From Hemibagrus wyckioides (Eukaryota > Chordata > Actinopteri > Siluriformes > Bagridae): a stretch of DNA of 64,000 nucleotides. The DNA is taken from positions 21,569,352-21,633,351 of the forward strand of contig NC_080720.1 in assembly GCF_019097595.1 (NCBI RefSeq), read 5' to 3'. The translations under genes and the position numbers were made by a program. Each line of letters opens with the position of its first letter. Position 1 is the first letter of the stretch. A model generated the notes under the pieces. That model made no database searches, was not told the origin of the DNA, and was given only the letters and a program-made list of their open reading frames with translations. This document shows positions 1-13,212 of the stretch, piece by piece.

Positions 1-220
1 CTGGAATCCCATGCTCTCACAATTGTGGCCTGGTTCAATTCCGGGGCAGGAACCCAACACAGCCATTGAGGGGTTAATTATCAGTGCCAAGCCTAGATTA
101 AAAAAAAAAAAATTGTATTGTTGTGTCAGGAAGGGCATCTGGCATCAAACCTGTACTAAATCAAATATGTGGATCAGAAGATCTGCTGTGGCGACCCAGG
201 GACAGAGAGCAGCCTAAGAA
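1..220 (+). repeat. tRNA-derived SINE copy (left end cut by window edge)
   Basis: Box B-like GGTTCAATTCC at 32-42; then GTCAGGAAGGGCATCTGGCA and GATCTGCTGTGGCGACCCAG, words of a SINE family common in teleosts. An A-run of 13 sits inside. Confidence 0.65.
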
Positions 221-483
221 CATCAGCTTATCATATTGCACTAGATGATTCCAATGTCCCAAACATTTTGGCAAAATTCTATAACAGACTGTTCAATAGC
301 ATGTGTTTTCCATTCCATATTATATAATGAAGATCCTCTACTGACAGACCTGCAATAAAAAAAATTGCTACATTTTATAAAACAATCAGTGTAATGGATA
401 ATGAATAATGGTTGCATAACAGAAACATTCTTCAAAGTGAGCTTGAAGTAGTAAGGTAAATTTTTTTCCATTTGCATATTTGT

Positions 484-645
484 TTATGTGGCTGACTGGT
501 ATCTCTAAATTGTCCATAGTGTGTGAAACTGGCATCCTGTCCAAGGTGTACCCTGCCTTGTGTCCTGAGTCTCCTGGGATAGACTCCAGGTTCCCCTTGA
601 CCCAGTGGGACAAGCGATGTAGAGAATGGATGGGATGGAATGGAT
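484..645 (+). repeat. dispersed SINE-like repeat, 3' half
   Basis: GCTGACTGGTATCTCTAAAT, GTGTACCCTGCCTTGTGTCC, TCTCCTGGGATAGACTCCAG and a GGATGGGATGG end. Same family as 2041-2345 and the copies at 13.2, 21.3, 21.8, 47.3 and 51.1 kb. Confidence 0.65.
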
Positions 646-2040
646 GTTAGTTTACATTACACTGCAGTGTAGTTTACTACAATATTCCTAGTTGGCAGGT
701 TTTAGTTAGAATGGTACATATGATGTACAGTTAAAGATACAAAAAGGTAGGGGTACCACCCAAGTCACAAGGCAAGTCTAGTACACCCTTTAATTGTGAA
801 AGTGTAGTGCTGAGATTTTAATCAAAACAATTTAAGGTCATAGATATGCAATTTTATAGCTAACAGGAAGAGAATGGGATTGTCATGTCCAGCCTTCACT
901 GTTTCTGTTTCTCCTCTGTGTGATGAACACCATATGTTTGTGTTTGGAGCCCCTCAGGAGACAGGCAGTAGTTCAGACAGGATATGACATGCTGACAGGA
1001 AGCTGCAGATGGGTGAAACCTGGGTGGTAGGGGTTTTTTCTGTCAGTGTGTGTGTGTGTGTGTGTGTGTGTAGAAATACACTTTCCTACATATGTAAAAT
1101 AGCTAACTCCAGATTTGACAGCTGCACACAAACATCCAATATCTGGCATGCCAAGAGCACATATTCACCGCTTCAGTTTTTTAGTATAATCGTATGAAGT
1201 GTTGAGAGATATTAGATTAGATATTAAAGAACATTAGAACCCCTAATTAAGGCATAGCTTTTTACATTAAGAGCAGGGCCTCCAGCATTTCTCATTTCAC
1301 AAATGGAGCATCAGAGATCCGAGTCACTCCTCTGCTATGTCAGCAGTGAGAGATATTACCCACTGAATTATTCATAAATGGCCTCACCCCATGTAATTTG
1401 CTTGCGCAGAGTTTTCACAGAAGTATGGCCAAGGGAGTATGAGGACCACAAGTGCCCTAGATCCCTGCCCTAGAGGAGATAACATATGATGTTATAGCTA
1501 CAGAACATATAGATATGGACCTTGCTAGACAACTTCATTGTGAGCTAATGACCAGAGGTGCAAACACTACTGGTCAAAAACCTACAACAGTGTAAAACAA
1601 TGAAGATTTTTGTGGATAAAATGCTATCATACCAGTGTGCTTTTCACCCATATGTGATTTTTGAACATCACATTTCAAAAAGCACACATAAAAAAAAAAT
1701 ATTTTAAATCTAGTCAAATTTATTTTTTATTTCTTATTTCTTAAAGATTATAATAAACTAAATATAAGACTGGGAAGCCTATTTGTGGGCATATTTAAAC
1801 TTTACCTTTTGTTTTTCTATTGGCAGACTATTTCGCTCATTTTAAAACTTTATTTCAATTTTAATTTTCAATTTTATATGTATTTATTGTTTTCCAGTCA
1901 TTGCATGGAAGTTTTATACTGTTCCTTTTTTTTCATTTGTATTTTTGTATATTTTTAAAAGCCAAAATAAATGTCCTAAATTGACTTAAATTAGATTATT
2001 CTTAAAGTATAAAGGAGAATAAGAAAACATACATCCAAAA
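646..2040. other. no gene seen
   Basis: AT-rich sequence with a (TG)n run at 1046-1071 and long T/A-rich stretches near 1690-1975. No open frame with coding character. Confidence 0.7.
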
Positions 2041-2345
2041 GAAGTGGACATGGTTAAAATGTTTGCTTCATACCACTGGGGTTCGATTCCCACCTCCGCC
2101 CTCTGTGTGTGGAGTTTGAATTCCCTCCCTGTGCTTTGGGAGTTCCATGCCACAGTCCAAAGACATGTGCTGTAGCTGATTGGCATCTTTAACTTGTCTG
2201 TAGTGTGTGAATGTGTGAATGGGTGTGTGAGTGTGTGTGTGATCGAGCTCTGTGATGTGTTGGCACCCCATCCTGCCTTGTGGATAGATGCCAGGCCTCC
2301 AAACTAGCGTAAGCAGTACAGAGAATGGATGGAAGGATGAATGGA
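2041..2345 (+). repeat. SINE-like repeat with box B, nearly full length
   Basis: GGTTCGATTCC at 2080-2090 is a perfect pol III box B-type word. It is followed by GTGTGTGGAGTTTGAATTCC, GATTGGCATCTTTAACTTGT, a GTGT-rich stretch and a terminal GGATGGAAGGATG. The longest copy of this family in the window. Confidence 0.65.
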
Positions 2346-3167
2346 AATATAAAACATGTACATACATCAGTTTTAGATTAGCACTGCGTACATGTATTTT
2401 CTTGTTCATTATTTACACTTTCAGTACTGTACCACAATAAAGATATGATACAGGATGATAGTTAGTGGTTACCTACTTGTTACCTAGCTACCTTTAGGTT
2501 AGGAGAGAAGGAAAAAGGAATATGCTAGAGCTGAATAGTCCTCTCACTCATTTAATAGGGCTGGTTGCAAAGGTTTGGTAAGAAAACGTATTTTATTCTT
2601 CATCTTCATAAACCTTTAAGCAAATTCTTAAAATAATGAATTTGAAGCATTACACAAACCCAAGTAGCTAAGATATGAATCATGCCCTTATGACAATTAT
2701 TGGTCTGTGCCGCCAATAGTTTCCTCTTCAACCTCATTGAGACTTCTGCCAAGTAATAAAGTGCAGACAGGAGAAAGCAGGTGCTGGTTTGGGTTTTATT
2801 AAAAGTAATCAAAGCAGACGAGCTAGAAAGAGCTGGCAGTGCTCATATAAACAGGCAGAAGGTCAGACCATCAGCAAACAGGTGAGACTTCATGGGGAAT
2901 GGGTGAAACAGACTAAGGTCAAAACCAGAGAAAGAGACAGACACTGAGTCTTTTTCTCTCACTAGTAGTAGTATTACAGAACAGAATTTGGAGTGAGACA
3001 TATACAATGATCTGATTCTTATTTTAATCTAGAATGTTGCTTATTCTAGTCAGTTTCTGCGCGTTAGCCATGAGATTACTGACTAGTTGGAATGAAGTTG
3101 TAAATTTGTTGTTACAACTGGATCCAAACAGAAAGAGTGTGTATGAAAAGTTTATCAGTAGGGCTGC

Positions 3168-3260
<93 letters not shown>
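3168..3260 (+). repeat. (ATCT)n microsatellite
   Basis: Over 20 perfect tetramers, then imperfect copies (CCAT, AGCT) to about 3296. Confidence 0.97.
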
Positions 3261-3261
<1 letters not shown>

Positions 3262-3329
3262 CATCCATCTAGCTATCTAGCTCTCTAGCTATCTATTAGT
3301 TTATTATTCTTGTGAATTAATTTAGAAGA

Positions 3330-3540
3330 AGCCTTTATTTGTCACTTATACATTACAGCATTCGCATATCCTAACTTCAGAAGTTGTGGTCAAAGAGCAG
3401 GGTCAGCCATGATACAGCACCCAGGAGCAGAGAGGGCTGAGGGCCTTGCTTAGGATCCCAACAGAGGTAGTTTGGCAGGGCTGGGGCTTGAACCTCAACC
3501 TTCCGAGAAACAACTCAGAGCCTTATCCACTTGAACCAAA
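3330..3540 (-). repeat. tRNA-derived SINE, reverse orientation
   Basis: In reverse it shows box B-like GAGGTTCAAGCC, and in plus order the words ATGATACAGCACCCAGGAGC, GAGGGCCTTGCTTAGGATCC and AAGCCTTTATTTGTCACTTA. It ends in an A-run at 3539. Same family as the tRNA-like part at 19.6 kb. Confidence 0.65.
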
Positions 3541-3544
3541 AAAA

Positions 3545-4231
3545 AAAAGCCAAAATTAAAACAAACTTAAATGGTCTCATTAAACAAAGGAATCACTACT
3601 AATATTTTAGTACCATATTTTTAAAAGATAAATGAAGTGCCTTAATTAACATGATGCTATACTAAATTTATATGATCTTGGCACAAACATTTTGACTTTT
3701 AAACCCTTTTTTAATCTGGATGTATCCAGGATGCTTGTATACTGTATGCTGTGTAATCAGTGTTTTTGTGTCATACTCTATGGTGCAATAGTACTAAAAC
3801 TGCTGTTGTCCTCTAGAGCTTATTACATTCTACCAGGCTTCTTAAATTATAATATCCTATTATTGTAAATACAACGTAAACGATGTGTAAATTTATATCA
3901 ATCCATGTCAATATTTTTTTCATATCAGTGTAATTGATTGTGTTGACTAATCATTGCAGCCCTATGTTTATAGCCAGCAGGGTTTATGAGATAGTTTGAC
4001 AGTAAGAAATCATCCACTAGGGTCCACAAGTGGGCTGTGTAGTCCAAACTCTGTTCTTTGTATTAGGCTGAAAAATACTTGTGGAAAGTAACAGTACTTT
4101 GTTACCAACTACGATCAAATTGCAGTGTCTGACTTGAGGTTGAGCAACCTCATGATTCAGTAGTCTGAAGTAAGGTTTATTAGTTATACCAGTTTAGAAT
4201 ATTAATTTATTATTGGGATTCATAAAAAGGA

Positions 4232-4298
<67 letters not shown>

Positions 4299-6074
4299 TT
4301 ACAAGATAACACTATCTAGCCTCAAGGCTGAATAGGTTTCTAGTCTAACACCTCTAACAGTTTTTTGCTACCTTCATGTAAATAATGATTCACTGTTTAA
4401 TAGAGCATTAAAGTCAAAACCACTTATGAACCATTACGCAAGCAATGAGCATGTTGAGGTTTGTCACTTTGATGTTTGATAAATAACCTCCACCCACTGC
4501 CTGTTTGGATCAGTAAATTTACATCTACCTTCAAGGTTGAGCTTGGAAACTTTTGATTAGCAATTTTGCAAATGAGCCCTTTACACATGGGTCCAAGTAT
4601 TAATGTGTTTTACACTAACATTTACATTAAGCTAAAGAGTACAACACTATGAGCTTTAACACTCACTAGGCTTCTGAGGGGTTTAAGTACCAAACATTTG
4701 CCCCTCCCTGTGCAACACAGCAAGACTACACTCAGGGACACTTCCTGACCTGGTAACTTGTCCATGTGGAGTTCAAAATAAAGGTTAGATGACCTCACAG
4801 AGTAAATAAAGACCAGAAGAACACTGGCTTATTGTTGAGTACTCTGTTGTTTCGTTTGTATCTCTGAAACCTGGCTTGTTGCTTCTTTGTGGAATTCACC
4901 AGGATAAATGATGTGTCATTGTTGGTCCTGCAGCAATATTCATCTTTGTGTGTTAGATGTTAGGAAGAGACATGGAATTTCAGAAAATAATAGATGGCAA
5001 AAGACAGTCTCTAATATCAGGGGTATATGTGCAGCATTCAGAACAGGGGTACAGTAGGTACCTGGCCTGGAGGATAGTTTATTGATCATGTGACCTTTAA
5101 CCAGACAATGTCAAAGGAGACAGCAGAATTCAGCAATGAAGCATTTTCACAATTATGCTCACTGGAAAGGGTAAAGAGATGGCTTATACTCTGATGTTCC
5201 TAACATGTCTGATCTTACCTGAATGTGAACAAAATATCCAGTCAGTGTGAATTACAGATGATTAAACTGTACTTAACTCCTGAATCCAGCGGTGTGTCCA
5301 GACTTACATGCACATCTCTTATAACTACATACCTTTACTATATGTGTCGCTGTAGTTAGTGAATAATTGTGAATGAAATGCTTTAAGATGAATAACTAAA
5401 TAATAAAAGGCGAGTTTAAGGGCATAATTCTCAAAATGTGATTCTGGTTAGTCTCAGTGGTTACCTCTTCATTCACCTGTTGTATGTGATATTCCACTAA
5501 AAACAGATTCACTTTAGAACTAGTTATGATCATAATAAAACAAAGAAATGTGTACATATGAAATCCTAAAAGTGTATTTGCCAGACGCAGAGCAAATTAA
5601 GATTTGCAAGGTTTAGTGGAAGAACTAAACCTTGGTTTTCTACCATCTTAATTTTTATCATTGGAACAATATTTAATTGCCATGCCATATGGCAGCACAT
5701 CACAAACTCTGCTTCACTGCACCCTACCAACATGGCCACAATGGACTCCCACTCCCAGCAACCACCTGCACTCCCATGCTCACAGTCACCATCATTCTAA
5801 CTGTTTCCACCAGTTTTTAATTAAGTATAATTTCTTTTAGCCCTCTTTATAAGCACCTTTGTTTTGAGTTCACTTGTGCAAGAGGTGTACATTCGGGACA
5901 TTTACTAAGCCTGCCAATTGCTATTGTTAGCCCAGTTATTGCGCTTTGTATGTCCCTGTTCTTGACTCTAATCTTGCCTAGTCTATGTTTATCTTGTTCT
6001 AAGCCTGACTGACCGTTCGATGTTTCCTAATCTTCTGAATGTTTTAAATTTTGTGATGTCTGCCTCCTGCAGTA
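3545..6074. other. no gene seen
   Basis: Apart from the (GAAA)n run, no repeat family, exon or RNA gene could be supported. Confidence 0.65.
4228..4298 (+). repeat. (GAAA)n microsatellite
   Basis: About 17 perfect GAAA units. Confidence 0.97.
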
Positions 6075-6085
6075 TTCTTCTTCTT

Positions 6086-6148
<63 letters not shown>

Positions 6149-6164
6149 GTTGTTGTTGTTGTTA
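6075..6164 (+). repeat. compound TTC / TTA / TTG trinucleotide microsatellite
   Basis: Three blocks follow each other in register: TTC to about 6113, TTA to about 6147, TTG/GTT to 6164. Confidence 0.97.
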
Positions 6165-6899
6165 ATAGAAACACTACAACCACAGTTACAACCCACTCAT
6201 CTGATATGAGAGGATATAAGATATCCTGTAAAAAAAAACCTCATTAAAAAAACCTTTTCAAACCTTGTCTGAACTGGGATATGTAGGGTAAAGATCTCAT
6301 GTTGTTTAAAAATGCTTCCTCTAGTGCGAGGAAGCAGCTAATTTGCTTAGCCACTGACTTCAGCATTTAAACACAGCATTTTACAGTTTGTCCACACAAT
6401 TCCCTTAGTCAAGTCTTTGTGCTTCTAATCCTCTCTGCTCCAGTGCACCTAACGCTTCCCCTCAGGTCTGCCTGGACAGAGTTGTAGACATGAGTGCTGA
6501 AATTAACTTAGAACTGCCATGTGTTTCCGTGAATGCCATGGCAGAGGAAATTGCATGTTGATCTTCCAATTAGCAAAATCCGAACTGAAATGTAATAGAC
6601 TCATATAACTGAATCAAACTAGAAAATAAACATAACAAAAAAGAAGGAGGACGTTGGGTTTGATGTACACTGAATATTTTAAGCTCAAACACATAAACAG
6701 GTTGTCAACTGGGTGGCAGGTAAAGACAGCTTTGGAAAAAGTCATAGGAAAGATGAATAAAATCAAAGCTGCATTAAAAGTGAAGAGTGTAAGGTTAGCT
6801 GCCTGTCACATCTCATTATGCTGAGTTTAAAAAAAAACAACAGAAAAGTGCATTTGCTGAAGAAGAAAAAAAAACAGTGTGATTGTGAGGGTTTAGCAA

Positions 6900-7400
6900 T
6901 TCCTGTATTGCTAAGGGCTTGCTTTGGTGTTCCTGCTAGTACTAGGATGCCACTAGGCAGTTGCTATGGTATCTCAGGTAGTTGCTAGGTCACTACTATG
7001 GGTTTCCAGTTGGTTGCTAGGGCATTGTTAGCTTGTTGAAAAAATATCCTAGATAGTCCAGGTAGGTTCTAGATGGTTGCTCTGGTACTATGCGTGGTTG
7101 GCAGCAGGTTGCTATGCTATTCGAGGTGGTTGCTAAGATGTTGAGTGACCCATAGAAGGGGGTGTGCACTCGGGTGGTTAAACAGGTGTTCTAGGCGGTT
7201 GTTTGGGTGTGGCTCAACAGCTGCTTATGTCATCCCATGTTAAACTATGGCATACTAAGTGGCTGCTAGGTGGCTGAGATCTCAGGCAATGGCTAAAGTA
7301 TTGCAAATAGACTGTTATCATATTCTAAGTGGTTGTTGTTATGATATGCCAGGTGTTTGCTAAGCAGTTGCTATGGTATCCCAGGTGGCTTCTTACCCTG
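6900..7400 (+). repeat. degenerate GTTGCTAGG/GTTGCTATGG minisatellite
   Basis: About 500 bp in which GGTTGCTA, AGTTGCTATGGTATC, CCAGGTGG and similar words recur at irregular spacing of roughly 15-35 bp. An old, heavily mutated tandem array. Confidence 0.75.
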
Positions 7401-8027
7401 TATGATCCTTGCAGTGGAATAAATGAAAGGTAAAAATATATTATGATTTTCTTAAATTTGAAATGTCAAATGATAAATGTCAAACAGTACCATTTTTCCA
7501 GCACCCAGATTTCAATTATTTTTGCTGTTTGCTGTAATTGGGCAGATCAACAAATAGAGGGAAAAAGCAGAGGCTTTTGTAAAAAAGCAAAGATCTTTGT
7601 GTAACATGCTTTACATTTGTTATACATATGTCATCAGCACTATTTACAATAGAGGTCTATCAAAGAGGAGCATTCCCTTGAATCAATCGAAATATGTTAA
7701 GCTTCCACAGTTTCAACATCATTATCTCATTTTACTGAGAATCATATCATAAAACGAAACTGTGTCATTGCACAAACCAAAAATACTGTGAATTACTTTG
7801 CCTTTTTGGTATATTCCTGGCATTTCAGAGCAATAGTATATAATATGCTGTGACTTAGTGTTTCAGAGGACTGACATTCTTTATGAGCCTCTGGGAAATG
7901 CTGCCTGACAGTGAATGACAGCCCATACTGAGGCGTTGATGTGTGGAGAAACAGCCGTGCTCCACTATCTGCAGAGAATACATAGTGTGACATTCAAAAG
8001 GTCCGTTTGTCACTGTCTCCTATATGT

Positions 8028-8031
<4 letters not shown>

Positions 8032-8063
<32 letters not shown>

Positions 8064-8076
8064 ATACACACGGTCT
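8032..8076 (+). repeat. (CA)n microsatellite
   Basis: CA dinucleotide run with TA interruptions at its right end. Confidence 0.95.
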
Positions 8077-8539
8077 ATACAGTATAAATCTATCTCCAGA
8101 ACCTGTTATATTAGTTGAATGTTAATTATTTTACCCGAAGGCAAAAAAATTAATTTGCGTCTGTTTTGGTGCCAATGTTCTTGTTCAGCATTGAATTTCT
8201 TTGTCATGTCATAACACTCCATAATGTGGTTAATGGATCATATGGAGGTACACACTCAGTGCTTTGAGTTTTAAGAATTTGTCATAAGTATTTCTGTTTT
8301 TACCTAGCCTACAGTGGTGGAATGGAAAGCCAGTGTTCTGGTAAAAAAAAGGGTTAAACATGTGTGTAACAAATCTGGTACAGAAGGGCTAGCCAAAAGC
8401 ATGCCACTTTGGGCAATTATGAAATTTCAAAGACTCTCATGATGAAGCATATTTTAAACACTGACAGTTGTGGTCAGTGGTCTTGGAAAAAGAAAGAGTG
8501 GCAATTCAATGGCTATGATCAATGAGGCCATGACTGGTC

Positions 8540-8565
8540 AGTCAATCAATCGCTCACTCACTCAC

Positions 8566-8600
<35 letters not shown>

Positions 8601-8601
8601 G
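8540..8601 (+). repeat. (TCAA)n microsatellite
   Basis: TCAA tetramers, interrupted by a short CTCA block near 8552-8567. Confidence 0.95.
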
Positions 8602-8879
8602 TCAGTCACTCATACACAATGGGGAAGTAGCATAAATTCATGGCCAACCATGACAGATAGATTTGCATTGTCCCTTTCTGCATTTATTGCATTTTCAAAT
8701 CAAACTGCTGATTCAGAAATGGCACATAGTATAGAATTACATTTTTGGTTTGTTTGTTTGGATTCCTTGGACTACTGCAGTGTTAAGGTAGTATTAGTTT
8801 AGTTAATTGTTATTCTCAACAGCAGCTAGTAGTCTGTAGGATAGCAGTTAATTAAGCAGGCCTCTGTAATGGTGTATAC

Positions 8880-8923
8880 AACACACACACACATACACAC
8901 ACACACACAGACAGAGAGAGAGG

Positions 8924-8973
<50 letters not shown>
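8880..8973 (+). repeat. compound CA / GA microsatellite
   Basis: ACACAC block, then an AGAG-rich block with GGGAGG interruptions. Confidence 0.95.
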
Positions 8974-8974
<1 letters not shown>

Positions 8975-10335
8975 GCCAGCTTTAATACTAAGTCCACATC
9001 AGTATTCCATGGCCATATTTGGCTTCAGTGACTTGTGTGCTCTGTTATCTGGTCTTCCTTTCAGTCCTGCTATGTAGCTCAGGAAAGAGACTGAAAAGAA
9101 CCTTCCACTTATCTGACAGACCTCCCAAGCTGAACCTATTTGCTTTTCACCTCCCAACCCCCTTTTATCTCTGTTACCGCAATACCCATTGACATTAGCG
9201 AAAAGCACCCTGTGTCACTCGTGTGCAGGTCGGCCTACCAACATTTCAGTTAGCTGAGAACTCAGAGCAAGCTGATAAATACAGTAAGTATGCACAGTCC
9301 TGTCAGGTTCCTCACTCTAAAGCCACTCTCTCTCGCTGTCTCTCTCTCACTCTTCATGGCTCCTTAATACCTCTAAAGTCGCTATAAGTAGAGAGAAAAT
9401 AATCTCTAGACAACTGTCAAGGGCCTGCCAGTGATGTGGGGTTTTACTCTAATACTCATCAGCTTTGAAGTTACACTACTTTGGGAAAGAAGACATGTAG
9501 TGGAATTTTGGTGTTAAAATATCTATGCGGATTCTTAAAGCTTCAGTTTAACAAAGTAATGAACAGCACACATCAAAAGGTTTGTAGTGGAAATCAGGAG
9601 GGATTTAATCAAGAGCCTTGACAGGCTTATAACACTTTTATAAAGCTTTTAACACTATAATGCTTTTTAACTCTGGATCAGTAATTAGTGGCTTACGTTG
9701 TTGTGTTGTTTCTGTCAACAGTATTTTTTTAAAAATCTATATTCATTTGTGATTACAAATTTTCTTGCAATTTTCTTGCAGTGTATATCATATTTACACC
9801 AATTTTCTTATCATAAAGACCCTGCCATGAGTGTATAATACAAATACAAGCTCAGTGTAAAAAATTTATTTAACACATTGTTATTTGTGAGCATTTCTTA
9901 CTAGGTAAATAAACCTGATTATTTTGTATTACTTGTCTTTATATACTTTATCTCCCATTCTTCTATGCAGCTATGCCACAGTAGGTAAAGCTAGGAATGG
10001 TTGCATAACAAAGGATAGTCATAACACTTTACATAGGTTACAGGCTACCAGGACTAGGCTACCAAACACATAATGCACTCTAGTCCCAAATTCCACATGT
10101 GAGAATTAGATAGAATTTTATTTTTAATTTCACTTACTTTTTTTTCACCATATCCATTTGGTTTGATAAAAATCATTTGTATTGTATTAGCTGGTTTTGT
10201 TTTGTTAATCTAACCATTACACCATTAACAGACAGTTGACTGAGCTATAATCTTTTAGTCTGCCAATTACGAGCAAATTATATAGCATCTAATGAATGAG
10301 ACATTACTCACTTAGTGTGAGTAACTGCTTTATCC

Positions 10336-10404
10336 ACACACACACACACATGCGCGTAGACGCAGACACACACACACACACACACACACACGCAGACACA
10401 CACA
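10336..10404 (+). repeat. interrupted (CA)n microsatellite
   Basis: Two CA runs split by TGCGCGTAGACGCAGA, plus a third short run. Confidence 0.95.
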
Positions 10405-11463
10405 GATGTTCTGTTGTTTGGGTTGGTGCACATTCAGTTCAGGCTTATGATGTTGTTCAAACACAAACCCTTCAAAACTAAACCCTTCATTGTGCCTTTG
10501 TGATACAGAGATAACAGATAGAACACTGAATAGCAGACTTGTGCAGCTGCTTTGTATCACATTCTGAATGCTTTAAAGAGCTCTGAGGAACAGAGAGAGA
10601 GATGTGAAAAAAAACAAACAAAAAAAAACATCCCCGGTCACCCCTACTTTAAATTGCAATGGCAGGTGCACAGTGTGCATGTCTTAGCTATTTTAGCCTC
10701 TTTAATAGCAGCTGAGTGGCTTTTGCTGTTGCTATGCAACCTACATGCTGTTGCTACACAGATGCAGGATGCACCTGCTGTCCCTGCTGAGTGCTGCCTT
10801 TTCATTGGTTCAGATTTGTCATTAAAGAGAATTCTTGCCCAATCAGACAGTATAATGTAATACCAACAACAGCTTGTGGTGAGCTATCTAAGAGGAGCAT
10901 ACAGGGTAAGAATGAAAAGAAAAATAAAGCTCATAGAATGACAATGATTCCCTTAAGGCATAGCTTTATGTTTTAAATGGTATAGAACGTGTATGTCTAA
11001 CAAGTAGCTGAATATACATTGTTAAAATTTTAAGGTTCAGTTTAGTCTGTGAGACTGCATCAAGTCTAACTCAAACATAAGAAACCTTTTTTATTATTCC
11101 AAATATACCCGAACATTGCACCTGAAACAGGAAAATATATCTTATCTCTGCATATAAATTCATTAGATTAGCTTAAATGCTTTTTAATAAAACTCTCTAC
11201 AGTAGGAGAAGAAAGGAGATCATGTTCTGTGCGTCAAAGCATTTGCCCTTGGCAGGAAGCTCATCTTGAGCAGCGGGTGGCCAAAATATGCAAGTGGATT
11301 AAATTAGGAGAGAAAAGAAAAGTGCTTGTTATTCTGAATGTCAAGTGTTTACGGGTCTGTCAGTTTGGAAGCATAAAATTACAAAGAGTGAAATAACTTG
11401 TGGAATAAATTGGGTGTATATGTGGATACCTACTATTGCCAGAATATCTCCTTCTGAAAAAAA

Positions 11464-12343
11464 TACATTATATAGCCAAAAGTTTCTGGACAGCTGACTA
11501 TCACACTGTGACATCATCACTGTGGGTGTTTCCCAATCTCTGCCTCAAAGCACACTGTTGTTAATCAATCATTAAGATTTCCTTAACTGGAACTAAGAGA
11601 CCCAAAGCTAGTGTCCACAAAGACACTATGTGCAGTGGTTAATGTGGAGAAACTCTAGTGGCCTGCACAGAGCCCTGACTCAGATGAACCTCGGATGGGA
11701 TAAACTGGAATGCTGACTGCACCCCAGGCCTCCTCACCACACATCATTGCCTGGTGTCACTAATGCTCTTGTGGCTGAATGAACACAAATCCCCACAGCC
11801 ACACGCCAAAATCTAGCAGAAAGACTTAGAGTATAGGCTGTTATAGCAGCAAAGGCAGACTAAATCTGAAACAGGATGCTCAACAAGCACATATAGTATC
11901 TTGTATGGGAGCAAAGAATTAGTGTCTATAATGAACTCAGAAACTACATTGACCTAATAGTTCCTCATGGGCCATTGATTGCTGTTGTAGAAAGGACAAT
12001 CAGTTACAGTTACATTATTTACTGTCCAGTGTCACCCAAATGAGGATGGGTTCCCTTCTGAGCCTGGTTCCTCTCAAGGTTTCTTCTTCATATCATCCCA
12101 GGGAGTTTTTCCTTGCCACCGTCGCCACAGGCTTGCTCATTAGGGATAAAATAAATTAAGGATAAAATAGTTTAATATTTCTCTTCTTTTGTAAAGCTGC
12201 TTTGTGACAATGTTCATTGTAAAAGGCACTATACAAAATAAATTGAATTGAATTGAATTGAATTGAATTGAATTGAATTGAATTGAATTGAATTGAATTG
12301 AATTGATGGGCAGGTGTCCACAAATATTTGGACATATAGTCTA
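11464..12343 (+). mobile_element. decayed Tc1-like element with a nested LINE-type tail
   Basis: The left end TATAGCCAAAAGTTTCTGGA and right end AAATATTTGGACATATAGTC are imperfect inverted repeats. The segment 11640-11880 resembles the distal Tc1 transposase at DNA level (GATAAACTGGAATGCTGACT; a block near 11845 like the usual VIAAKGG end). The repeat at 12005-12306 is inserted inside it, so the Tc1 copy is older than the insertion. Confidence 0.75.
12005..12306 (+). repeat. dispersed LINE-like 3' tail ending in (AATTG)n
   Basis: Landmarks: TTTCTTCTTCATATCATCCC, GGGAGTTTTTCCTTGCCACC, TTGTAAAGCTGCTTTGTGAC, then a clean AATTG pentanucleotide run at 12238-12306. The same landmarks occur at 20945-21225, 24645-24728 and (reverse) 26320-26560. 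A terminal pentamer run fits the 3' end of a non-LTR retrotransposon or its SINE; assignment to an L2/CR1-type family is from memory. Confidence 0.7.
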
Positions 12344-13212
12344 TCTTTATCATCACGAGACCTGAAAAAGCTCCTGGAGAAACCACGTAGTCAGGATTAT
12401 AATAATACAATAATGCATTAAGTTTTAATGCAGTAAGAAACATAATACTCAAGTATGTAGGTTCCAGTAACTGCTTATGCTTAAGTTTTTGCATGTGTAA
12501 GTGAAAAAAGTATAAAAGCGTGACTGTGAGAATGTGCTGTCTCTGAGGCTGCATTACACTCTCCTCCTTGATGAAGCAATAAAAACTAATAGACTGTTTC
12601 ACTCTAAACAATCTTCCTCTCTGTTTTCTTTGCTTTTAAGATGGATTTCACCAAGTCTATCTACATTTATATAGATTTTATCTGACGAAATAGATTAATT
12701 GAACACAGAAAGGCTTAGTTTAAAGGCAAGTTTTAAAGCCATTTCTCTTCAGAGCAGCAGGTTTCTTTATGCAACCTTTGAATCAGTTCCACAAACAGGC
12801 ACTTAATACAGACGGGTGATAAAATAATGCTGATAGCCTGCAAACTGGCCTTATGAACTAAAAGTTTAAAACAAAGTGGAATATTCAAATCTTCCAACCC
12901 ACAGAGTGAGAGATGTGCACAGGACTGGGTTTTTAAATCCCACTCACAAAGTAGATCCACAGTTATTTAGTGATATATTTTTATATGAAGGTGAGTTCAG
13001 GTAATTTTTAAAGGAATGAAATGAGTAAGCTTAACTAATATTGAGAATTTCTTTTACTTTTTTAATGATAGACTTATCAAAGTTGCTAGGTCAGTATAAC
13101 AAATATATCCTCCAAAATCCCTTTCAAACCATAGTCATTGGTTTTTGTTCTCTCTATTTAACATAAAGCATGTAATACATATTATAATGTAGCTACAATA
13201 CATATACATTTT

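Larger units (their letters stand above)
7401..11463. other. no gene seen
   Basis: Microsatellite-rich (CA, TCAA, GA). Open frames here are short and mostly translate simple repeats. Confidence 0.65.

Noticed and set aside
2080..2090. tRNA gene suggested by a perfect box B word
   Set aside because: No matching acceptor stem or anticodon arm; it belongs to a SINE-like repeat present in several copies.
12156..12611. 151-residue minus-strand frame
   Set aside because: It translates the AATTG pentamer run and the LINE-like tail; not a gene.
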